Below are positions 55,873 through 64,000 of a stretch of DNA of 64,000 nucleotides, piece after piece. The DNA lies in NCBI GenBank assembly GCA_050249415.1, contig JBFWQO010000005.1, positions 124,001 to 188,000 of the forward strand. The letters are read 5' to 3'. The stretch is from CADEFQ01 sp050249415. GTDB lineage: Bacteria; Pseudomonadota; Gammaproteobacteria; Steroidobacterales; Steroidobacteraceae. Below the pieces are notes generated by a model. The model was not told where the DNA came from and ran no database searches. It saw only the letters and a program-made list of their open reading frames with translations. Position 1 is the stretch's first letter; every line of letters begins with the position of its first letter. The position numbers and the translations under genes were made by a program.

Positions 55873-57060
55873 TCAGTCGGCCTGGCGCCGCAGGAACGCC
55901 GGGATGTCGAGGACGTCCTCGGCGTCGACCTCCGCGCGCAGCCCGTCCCCGACAGCCCGCTGGCGCTGTACGGTCGGCCGGTCGAGCGCCGTGTAGTCCG
56001 CGTGGCTGAGCGGCGAGCGGCGCACGACCCGCATCGGCGGCTCGGCGCGTGCCGCCGCGGCCTCGCGGCCAAAATCGCGCTGGCGCGTGGCGGGGGCCGC
56101 CGCCATCCGGCCGAGGCCGGTCGCGACCACTGTGACCCGGAGCTGGTTCGTGAGCTCCGGATCGATCACGGTGCCGACGACGACGGTCGCGTCTTCCGAG
56201 GCGTACTGCTTGACGATCGTGCCCACCTCCTGGAATTCGCCGATCGACAGGTCCATGCCGGCCGTCACGTTCACGAGCACGCCGTGCGCGCCCGAGAGGT
56301 TGATGTCCTCGAGCAGCGGCGACGACACGGCCGCCTCGGCCGCCTCGCGCGCGCGGCTCTCGCCGCTCGCCGAGCCCGAGCCCATCATCGCCATGCCGGT
56401 CTCCGACATCACGGTCCGCACGTCGGCGAAATCGACGTTGATGAGGCCCGGCCGCGTGATCAGCTCGGCGATGCCCTGCACGGCGCCCTGCAGCACCTGG
56501 TTCGCCTCCTTGAACGCGTCGAGCAACGTGATCTGCGGCCCGAGCACCGTCAGCAGCTTCTGGTTCGGGATCGTGATCAGCGAGTCGACATACTTGCCGA
56601 GCTCGGCCATGCCGTGCTCCGCGACGAGCATGCGCTTGCCGCCTTCCATCTCGAAGGGCTTGGTCACGACCGCGACGGTCAGGATGCCGAGCTCCTTCGC
56701 GACCTGCGCGACGACGGGCGCCGCGCCGGTGCCGGTGCCGCCGCCCATGCCCGCGGTGATGAAGAGCATGTCGCAGCCCTCGATCATCTCGATGATGCGG
56801 TCGCGATCTTCCATCGCGGCCTGGCGACCCACTTCGGGGTCGGCGCCGGCGCCGAGCCCCTTCGTCATGTTGGCGCCGATCTGCAGCGCGGTTTTGACCT
56901 TCGAGTGCTTGAGCGCCTGGGCATCGGTATTGATGCACAGGAACTCCACGCCCTCGATCCCGGCGGCGACCATGTGCGCGACGGCGTTGCCGCCGCCGCC
57001 GCCGACCCCGAGCACCTTGATGACGGCGCTCTGGCTGTATGCGTCCATCAGTTCAAACAT
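55873..57060 (-). CDS. ftsZ: cell division protein FtsZ
   Basis: The tubulin-like GTPase that forms the division ring. At 395 residues it has KVLGVGGGGGNAVAHMV, the tubulin signature GGGTGTGA (in TAGMGGGTGTGAAPVVA), the T7-loop NVDFADVRTVM and the C-terminal conserved peptide EDVLDIPAFLRRQAD, used by FtsA and ZipA. The variable linker before that peptide is short and basic. A 102-base spacer separates it from ftsA, with an imperfect inverted repeat. Confidence 0.98.
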   Translation of the reverse strand: MFELMDAYSQSAVIKVLGVGGGGGNAVAHMVAAGIEGVEFLCINTDAQALKHSKVKTALQIGANMTKGLGAGADPEVGRQAAMEDRDRIIEMIEGCDMLFITAGMGGGTGTGAAPVVAQVAKELGILTVAVVTKPFEMEGGKRMLVAEHGMAELGKYVDSLITIPNQKLLTVLGPQITLLDAFKEANQVLQGAVQGIAELITRPGLINVDFADVRTVMSETGMAMMGSGSASGESRAREAAEAAVSSPLLEDINLSGAHGVLVNVTAGMDLSIGEFQEVGTIVKQYASEDATVVVGTVIDPELTNQLRVTVVATGLGRMAAAPATRQRDFGREAAAARAEPPMRVVRRSPLSHADYTALDRPTVQRQRAVGDGLRAEVDAEDVLDIPAFLRRQAD

Positions 57061-57100
57061 GTCGATACGCTCCTTTTGTTGAAACGGCGGACGGCGGGCG

Positions 57101-57161
57101 GCGAACGGCGAACGGCCAGAAACGCACTCTGGCTGTCCGCTGTTCGCTGATCGCCGTTCGC
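57101..57161. repeat. imperfect inverted repeat between ftsA and ftsZ
   Basis: GCGAACGGCGA (57101-57111) is repeated inverted at 57151-57161. Inner arms CCAGA (57116-57120) and TCTGG (57128-57132) flank a seven-base loop. The left side also repeats GGCGAAC in tandem. It may act as an RNA structure between the two coding regions. Confidence 0.5.
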
Positions 57162-57162
57162 A

Positions 57163-58398
57163 TCAGAAATTTCCCGCGAACCACGACTTCATCCTGTCGA
57201 GCATCGACTTCGCGCTCCCGCCGATGGAGCGCCCCCGGTTGCCCGGCAACGCGTTGTCGCGCGCGTAGAGCAGCAGGCCCACGGCGGTCGAATAGATCGG
57301 GTTCCTGACGACATCGGTGAGGCCCTGCACCTGCTGCGGCAGGCCGAGGCGCACCGGCACGTGGAAGACTTCCTCGGCGAGTTCGATCGCGCCTTCCATC
57401 TTGGCGCTGCCGCCCGTCAGCACGACGCCGGCCGCGATCGCTTCCTCGAAGCCGCTGTGGCGCAACTCGTCGCGCACGAGGCCGAACAGTTCCTCGTAGC
57501 GCGGCTCGACGATCTCCGCGAGCGTCTGGCGCGCGAGGCGGCGTGCCGGGCGATCGCCGACGCTCGGCACTTCGATGCTCTCGTCCGGATTGGCGAGCTG
57601 CGACAGTGCGCACGCATAGCGCACCTTGATGTCCTCGGCGTAGTGGGTCGGCGTGCGCATCGACACCGCGATGTCGTTCGTGACCTGGTCGCCCGCGATC
57701 GGGATCACCGCGGTGTGGCGGATCGCGCCCCCCGAGAACACGGCGAGGTCGGTCGTGCCGCCGCCGATGTCGACGATGCACACGCCGAGTTCCTTCTCGT
57801 CCTCGGTCAGCGTCGCGAAACTCGATGCGAGCTGCTCGAGCACCACGTCGTCGACCTCGAGCCCGCAGCGCTGGATGCACTTCTCGATGTTCTGCGCCGC
57901 GCTGTCGGCGCCGGTCACGATGTGCACTTTCGCCTCGAGCCGCACCCCCGACATCCCGATCGGATCGCGGATGCCTTCCTGGCCGTCGATGATGAATTCC
58001 TGCGGCAGCACGTGCAGGATCTTCTGGTCGGCGGGAATCGCGACCGCCTTCGCGGCGTCGATCACGTGCATCACGTCGTGCTGCGAGACTTCGCGGTCGC
58101 GGATCGCGACCACGCCGTGCGAGTTGATGCTGCGCACGTGGCTGCCGGCGATGCCGGCGAACACCGAGTGGATTTCGCAGCCCGCCATCAGCTCGGCCTC
58201 CTCGACCGCGCGCTGGATCGACTGCACGGTCGATTCGATGTTGACGACCACGCCCCTTTTCAGGCCGCGCGAGGGTTGCGAGCCGAGCCCGATCACTTCG
58301 ATGGTGCCGTCGGGCGCGACCTCGCCGACGAGCGCCACCACTTTCGAGGTGCCGATGTCGAGGCCGACGATCAGGGTTCTTTCTGCGCGTTTCGCCAT
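57163..58398 (-). CDS. ftsA: cell division protein FtsA
   Basis: The actin-like protein that tethers FtsZ to the membrane. The 411-residue chain has the ATP-binding motifs LIVGLDIGTSKVVALVGE (phosphate 1), GVCIVDIGGGTTDLAVFSGG (phosphate 2) and GVVLTGGSAKMEG (adenosine). The C-terminal amphipathic helix SMLDRMKSWFAGNF is the membrane anchor. It follows ftsQ by six bases. Confidence 0.97.
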   Translation of the reverse strand: MAKRAERTLIVGLDIGTSKVVALVGEVAPDGTIEVIGLGSQPSRGLKRGVVVNIESTVQSIQRAVEEAELMAGCEIHSVFAGIAGSHVRSINSHGVVAIRDREVSQHDVMHVIDAAKAVAIPADQKILHVLPQEFIIDGQEGIRDPIGMSGVRLEAKVHIVTGADSAAQNIEKCIQRCGLEVDDVVLEQLASSFATLTEDEKELGVCIVDIGGGTTDLAVFSGGAIRHTAVIPIAGDQVTNDIAVSMRTPTHYAEDIKVRYACALSQLANPDESIEVPSVGDRPARRLARQTLAEIVEPRYEELFGLVRDELRHSGFEEAIAAGVVLTGGSAKMEGAIELAEEVFHVPVRLGLPQQVQGLTDVVRNPIYSTAVGLLLYARDNALPGNRGRSIGGSAKSMLDRMKSWFAGNF

Positions 58399-58404
58399 GG
58401 CTCC

Positions 58405-59202
58405 TCAGGCGTCCGGGTTGGCGTCCGTATCGCGGCCGGTCGCGAGGCGCACGCCGCCCGCGCGCCAGCCGACCGCGAAACCGTTCGAATACCGCATGTC
58501 GACATAGGCGATGTCGCCACTCTTGCGGGTGACGAGCGCGAGCCCCGCGGCGACGAAGCGCTCGAAGCGCGCGTCGACGTCGCGACGCCCGAGGCGCACC
58601 GTCACGCCGTTGTCGAGGTCGAACTCCCACGCGCCGCGCTCGTCGAGACGCATCGCCGTGAGATGCATGCCCGCTTCCGTCAACCGGCCGCGCACCGCGA
58701 GATAGCGTGCGGCGACATCGCGCTCGGTGCCGGGCGGCCCCGACAACTGCGGCAGCTCGGGCGGGATGTGGCGGGTCTCGGAAATGAACAGCTCGCCACG
58801 TGCATTGAGGAGGCCGTTCGCGCCCCAGCGGGCGGCGGCCACCTGCTCGGTCACGTGCACGCGCAGGCCGCGCGGCCAGGCCCGCTGCACGCTCGCGCTG
58901 TCGACCCACGGGATCGTGGCGAGGCTGCGACCGACCGATTCGAGGTCGAGGCTCACGAAGCCGGTCCCGCGCACGCGCCGCTTGACCGCCTGTTCCACAT
59001 CGAGCGCCGAGACGCGCTGGAAGCGGCCCTCGACGGTGATCGTCTCGACCGGCTGGTCGAGCGCCCACGCGACACCGAGCGCGGCGCCGGCGAGCGCCGC
59101 GAGACTCGCCGCGGTCACGCCGAGTCGCCGCCAGTCGATCGCGGGCAGGCGCCACACGCGCTCCGCCTGCTTGCGCCGGTTCTGCGGCTTGAGACGCATC
59201 AT
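58405..59202 (-). CDS. ftsQ: cell division protein FtsQ
   Basis: A 265-residue bitopic divisome protein: a basic cytoplasmic N-terminus (MMRLKPQNRRKQAERVWR), one transmembrane helix (~30-48, GVTAASLAALAGAALGVAW), then the POTRA domain (VETITVEGRFQRVSALDVEQAV) and the FtsQ beta domain. It recruits FtsB/FtsL. ATG 59202 overlaps the ddl stop as ATGA. Confidence 0.94.
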   Translation of the reverse strand: MMRLKPQNRRKQAERVWRLPAIDWRRLGVTAASLAALAGAALGVAWALDQPVETITVEGRFQRVSALDVEQAVKRRVRGTGFVSLDLESVGRSLATIPWVDSASVQRAWPRGLRVHVTEQVAAARWGANGLLNARGELFISETRHIPPELPQLSGPPGTERDVAARYLAVRGRLTEAGMHLTAMRLDERGAWEFDLDNGVTVRLGRRDVDARFERFVAAGLALVTRKSGDIAYVDMRYSNGFAVGWRAGGVRLATGRDTDANPDA

Positions 59203-60164
59203 CGGGGTGTCCTCGCGAAGCTCGTCTCGAGCACGCGCCACACGAGTTCGTCGAAATCGACGCCGATCGCGCGCGCCGCCATCGGCACGAGGCTGTGGTC
59301 GGTCATGCCCGGAACGGTGTTCAACTCGAGCAGCAGCGGCCGGCCGGCCGCGTCCATCATGAAATCCACGCGCCCCCAGCCGCACGCGCCGCAGGCGTCG
59401 AATGCCGCGACCGCGAGCGCGCCGAGCTGCGCCTCGGCATCGGCGGCGAGCCCCGACGGACAGAAGTACAGCGTGTCGGTGCGAAAATACTTCGCCTCGT
59501 AGTCGTAGAACACCTTGGGCGTCTCGATGCGGATCGAGGGCAGTGCGCGACCCTTCAGGATCGCGACCGTGTACTCGGCGCCCGTGATCCAGGGCTCGGC
59601 GAACACGACGGGCTCGAGACTCGCGGCGGCCTGCCACGCCGCCGGCAGGTCCTCGGCGCGCCCGACCTTCGACATGCCGACCGACGATCCCTGCGTCGCC
59701 GGCTTCACGATCAGCGGCAGGCCGAGGCGCGCGATCGCAGGACCGAAATCCTCCGGACCGCGCAGCACGGCGTAGTCGGCGGTCGCGATGCCCACCGCGG
59801 CGGCGAGCCGCTTGGTGCGCAGCTTGTCCATGCAGACGGCCGAGCCGAGTACGCCGCTGCCCGTATACGGGATGCCGAGGCACTCGAGCGCGCCCTGCAC
59901 CGTGCCGTCCTCCCCGCCCGGGCCGTGCAGCGCGATCCACGCGCGATCGAAGCGCGAGTCGATGAGTTCCGTCAGCGCGCGCCCCTGCGGATCGAACGCA
60001 TGGGCGTCGACGCCACGACGCACGAGCGCCGCGAGCACGGCGTTGCCCGTGAGCAGCGAGATCTCGCGTTCGCTCGAACTGCCGCCGAGCAGCACCGCGA
60101 CGCGCCCGAAGGCCACGGCGTCCGTCACTTCGGTATTGCGATGCGCGTGGAAGGCGAGCTTCAT
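59199..60164 (-). CDS. ddl: D-alanine--D-alanine ligase
   Basis: Ddl makes the D-Ala-D-Ala dipeptide for peptidoglycan. The 321-residue ATP-grasp enzyme has GRVAVLLGGSSSEREISLLTG, WIALHGPGGEDGTVQG, IVKPATQGSSVGMSKV, the Mg site GRVDFMMD and LLELNTVPGMTDHSLVP. Its place in the dcw cluster fits DdlB. The protein carries an N-terminal ~20-residue extension before the usual start of the fold. It overlaps murB and ftsQ by four bases each. Confidence 0.95.
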   Translation of the reverse strand: MKLAFHAHRNTEVTDAVAFGRVAVLLGGSSSEREISLLTGNAVLAALVRRGVDAHAFDPQGRALTELIDSRFDRAWIALHGPGGEDGTVQGALECLGIPYTGSGVLGSAVCMDKLRTKRLAAAVGIATADYAVLRGPEDFGPAIARLGLPLIVKPATQGSSVGMSKVGRAEDLPAAWQAAASLEPVVFAEPWITGAEYTVAILKGRALPSIRIETPKVFYDYEAKYFRTDTLYFCPSGLAADAEAQLGALAVAAFDACGACGWGRVDFMMDAAGRPLLLELNTVPGMTDHSLVPMAARAIGVDFDELVWRVLETSFARTPR

Positions 60165-61062
60165 GGCGTACTCTCCCCGACGATGCGCACCTCGGGATGC
60201 AGGTCGATGCCGGCGTGCGCGCGGACCGCCGCCTGCACGTGGCGGATCAGCGCTTCGATGTCCGCCGCCGTGGCGTCGCCGTGGTTGATGATGAAATTGG
60301 CGTGCTTCTCCGACACGGATGCGCCGCCGATCCGGTGACCCTTGAGTCCCGCCGCCTCGATCAGCCGCGCGGCGTGATCGCCGCGTGGATTCGTGAACGT
60401 CGAGCCGCCGCTCCAGGCGCCGATCGGCTGCGTCGCCTTGCGCTTCCCGAGCAGCTGGCGGATCTCGTCCGCGTGCGCCGCCGGGCGCCGCTCGAAACGC
60501 AGCGTCGCGGCGAGGAACCCTTCATCGCCCGCCGGCGCGCGCACGCTGCGATAGCCGACCGTGTACGCCCCCGCGTCGCGCGCGTGTTCGACCCCCGCGC
60601 GGTCGATCACCTCGACGCCCACCACGTGGTTCCAGGTTTCCCCGCCAAACGCGCCCGCGTTCATGGCGAGCGCGCCTCCGAGCGTGCCCGGGATGCCGGC
60701 GAAGAACTCGGCGGGACCGAGGCCCCAGCCCACGCACTGCCTCGCGATGAGTGCGCACGGCACGCCCGCCTCGCAGTACACGCTCGTCGCATCGCGACGT
60801 TCGATCCGGGACAGCGCACCGCCGGTGGCGATCACCGCACCGCGCACGCCGCCGTCGCGCACGAGGAGATTGCTGCCGAGCCCGAGCCACAGCACCGGCA
60901 CGTCGGCCGGCAGCGCCTCGAGGATGCGCCCGATGTCGCGCCGGTCGCGGGGCGTGAAGTAGAGCTCCGCCGGGCCGCCGACGTGCCACGAGGTATGGCG
61001 CGAGAGCGGCTCGCCCCTCTTCACGAGAGACGACAGGTCGGCCGCGAGCACCGGCGCGGCCG

Positions 61063-61066
<4 letters not shown>
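60161..61066 (-). CDS. murB: UDP-N-acetylenolpyruvoylglucosamine reductase MurB
   Basis: MurB reduces enolpyruvyl-UDP-GlcNAc to UDP-MurNAc using NADPH and FAD. The 301-residue length is that of the short (type II) form. FAD-binding motifs are RHTSWHVGGPA and GLGSNLLVRDGG; IPGTLGGALAMNAGAFG follows. The catalytic Ser lies in WSGGSTFTNP, and the C-terminal Glu in the SEKHANFIIN to HPEVRIVGE region. It is inside the ATGA-linked chain murG-murC-murB-ddl-ftsQ. Confidence 0.96.
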
Positions 61067-62486
<1,420 letters not shown>

Positions 62487-62490
<4 letters not shown>

Positions 62491-63584
62491 GCCGCGGCCC
62501 TCGGGGCGGTGGCCACCGCGAGGCAGGCGTCGGCGAGTTCCACGGTCGCGCGCGGGCGCGCGAGCCGTCGCGCGCGATCGGCCATCGTGAGGAGCCGCTC
62601 GCGACCCCCGCGGCACAGGTCGAGCAGCTCGCGCGCGAGCCGCTCGGCGGTGAGTTCGCGGTCGAGCAGCAGCAGCGCCGCGCCCTCGCGCACGAGGAAG
62701 CGTGCGTTCGCGGTCTGGTGATCGTCGACGGCCGCCGGGAACGGCACGAGGATCGACGCGACGCCGGCGGCCGCGAGTTCCGACACCGTGAGGGCGCCCG
62801 AGCGGCAGATCACGAGATCGGCCCACGCATACGCCTCCGCGATGTCGTCGATGAACGCCATCACCTTTGCGTCGGCGCCCGCGTCGGCATAGCTCTTGCG
62901 TGCGGCATCGATCCAGCGCGGACCCGCCTGGTGGCGCACCTCGAAACGCACGCTGCCCGCGAGTCGCGCCACCGCGAACGGTACGACCGCATTCAGCTTC
63001 GTCGCGCCCTGGCTGCCGCCGACGACGAGGAGACGCAGTACGGCACCGCGCCCCGCGGCCCGGTCGGCCGGCGCACCGAGCGCGAAGAACTCGGGACGCA
63101 CCGGGTTGCCGATCACCCGCGCGGGCTGCGCCGCGTCGAATGCGTCGGGGAAGGCCGTCAGCACGTCACGTGCAAAGCGTGCGAGCACGCGATTGGTGTA
63201 CCCCGCGATCGCGTTCTGCTCGTGAATGACCAGCGGCCGGCGCGCGAGCCACGCGGCGATGCCGCCGGGACCCGTCACGAACCCGCCGAGGCCGACGACG
63301 ACGACCGGGCGATGGCGGCGCATCGCCCGCAGCGCCTCGTACAGTGCGCGCACGAGTCGAAACGGCGCGGCGAGCAGCGTGCCGAGCCCCTTGCCGCGCA
63401 ATCCGCCGATCGAGATCCATTCGACGGGCAGCCCTTCGGCCGGCACGAGCCGCGCCTCGATGCCCTGTCGCGTGCCGAGCCAGACGACGCGGCAGCCGCG
63501 CGCGCCGAGCTCGCGCGCGAGCGCGAGCGCCGGGAAGACGTGCCCGCCCGTGCCGCCGGCCATGATGACCACGGTGCCCGTCAT
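62487..63584 (-). CDS. murG: lipid II synthase MurG
   Basis: MurG transfers GlcNAc onto lipid I at the inner face of the membrane. The 365-residue GT28 enzyme has IMAGGTGGHVFPALALA, GLGGFVTGPGGIAAWLA, HEQNAIAGYTNRVLARFA, LLVVGGSQGATKLN and the donor-binding ICRSGALTVSELAAAG. ATG 63584 overlaps the ftsW stop (ATGA). It is typical of the cluster order ftsW-murG-murC. Confidence 0.97.
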
Positions 63585-64000
63585 GTCGTCACCGTCGCGG
63601 GGCCACGGGTGCGCGCAGCGGCTTCGTGGTACACGCGCAGCAGGATGCCGATCCACGCGACCGTCACGACGAGGCTCGAGCGCCCGTAGCTCATCAGCGG
63701 CAGCGTCAGTCCCTTGGTCGGCAGCGCGCCCATGTTCACGCCGATGTTGATGAACGCCTGCAGGCCGATCCAGACGCCGAAGCCCGCGGCGAGGCACGCC
63801 TGGAACTTGAGCCCCGCGTCCGCCGCGAGCCGGGCGATACCGAGCGAGCGCCATGCGAGCGCGAGAAAGAGGCCCACCGTGATCACGACACCGGCGAGCC
63901 CGAGTTCCTCGGCGAGTACGGCAAACAGGAAATCGGTATGGGCCTCGGGCAGGTAGAACAGCTTCTGCACGCTCTCGCCGAGCCCGACCCCGAACCATTG
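63581..64000 (-). CDS. ftsW: lipid II polymerase FtsW, 3' part only
   Basis: The last ~139 codons of ftsW; the gene continues past the right edge of the window. Visible are QWFGVGLGESVQKLFYLPEA, the conserved HTDFLFAVLAEELGLAG, and the late LPLMSYGRSS, where many FtsW proteins have a second Gly in place of Arg. Hydrophobic helices flank these motifs. FtsW polymerises glycan strands with FtsI at the division site. A short basic C-terminus ends RTRGPATVTT. Confidence 0.93.
   Translation of the reverse strand, partial: QWFGVGLGESVQKLFYLPEAHTDFLFAVLAEELGLAGVVITVGLFLALAWRSLGIARLAADAGLKFQACLAAGFGVWIGLQAFINIGVNMGALPTKGLTLPLMSYGRSSLVVTVAWIGILLRVYHEAAARTRGPATVTT

Overview
The window is about 64 kb of GC-rich, densely packed chromosome from what looks like a gammaproteobacterium. 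The evidence is gene order: bamD/rluD/pgeF/clpB, pilBCD-coaE-zapD-yacG, and a division/cell-wall block running ftsW-murG-murC-murB-ddl-ftsQ-ftsA-ftsZ-lpxC with dciA, an M23 peptidase and secA beyond it. Many TonB and S9-peptidase features fit the Xanthomonadales/Steroidobacterales/Nevskiales side of the class, but I cannot place it to genus. I found no rRNA, tRNA, CRISPR array, transposase, integrase or prophage gene. Adjacent genes overlap by ATGA, GTGA, TTGA or TGATG at more than a dozen junctions, so most of the window is translationally coupled operons.

Layout. 1-3.5 kb: a small membrane ORF, mutS, and an antisense alpha/beta hydrolase. 3.5-11.6 kb: a leftward operon of a TonB-dependent receptor, a ChaN/Tiki-like protein with a PDZ domain, and a very large M1-M28-PDZ exported peptidase. 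Opposite it lies a beta-propeller lipoprotein gene, and the shared intergenic region carries a perfect FNR/Anr-type box. 11.6-17.2 kb: aspS, a MarR-like regulator beside a concentric 47-bp dyad, a glutamine-synthetase-like ligase coupled to a class III aminotransferase, and an FmdB zinc ribbon. 17.3-26.5 kb: clpB behind a sigma-32-type promoter, a ZIP transporter, pgeF, then rluD and bamD, with cstA-ybdD-apbE inserted between pgeF and rluD. 26.5-30.3 kb: sucC-sucD-nadE, where SucD has a histone-like basic tail.

30.3-42.8 kb is a type IV pilus region: pilS-pilR, pilA behind a near-perfect sigma-54 promoter with an upstream dyad, then pilB-pilC-pilD and coaE-zapD-yacG. Between pilR and pilA sits an accessory island with a vapC-like PIN gene, a decayed ATPase/DUF4143 pseudogene, and a mazEF-like pair with a palindromic operator. 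A DUF4160/DUF2442 pair lies between pilD and coaE, and a frameshifted nucleotidyltransferase follows yacG. 43.3-48.2 kb: two divergent S9 peptidases and a conserved small protein. 48.3-54.8 kb: a Nudix domain in the same open frame as an aldehyde dehydrogenase, coupled to secA, then ridA, an M23 peptidase and dciA. 54.8-64 kb: lpxC, ftsZ, ftsA, ftsQ, ddl, murB, murC, murG and the 3' end of ftsW, all leftward.

The most unusual items are the receptor-ChaN/PDZ-M1/M28/PDZ operon with its FNR-like box; the 47-bp dyad beside the MarR gene; the complete PilSR to sigma-54 to pilA circuit; the Nudix-ALDH open frame; the SucD basic tail; and repeated -10-like hexamers exactly 6 nt from start codons, which suggest leaderless mRNAs.
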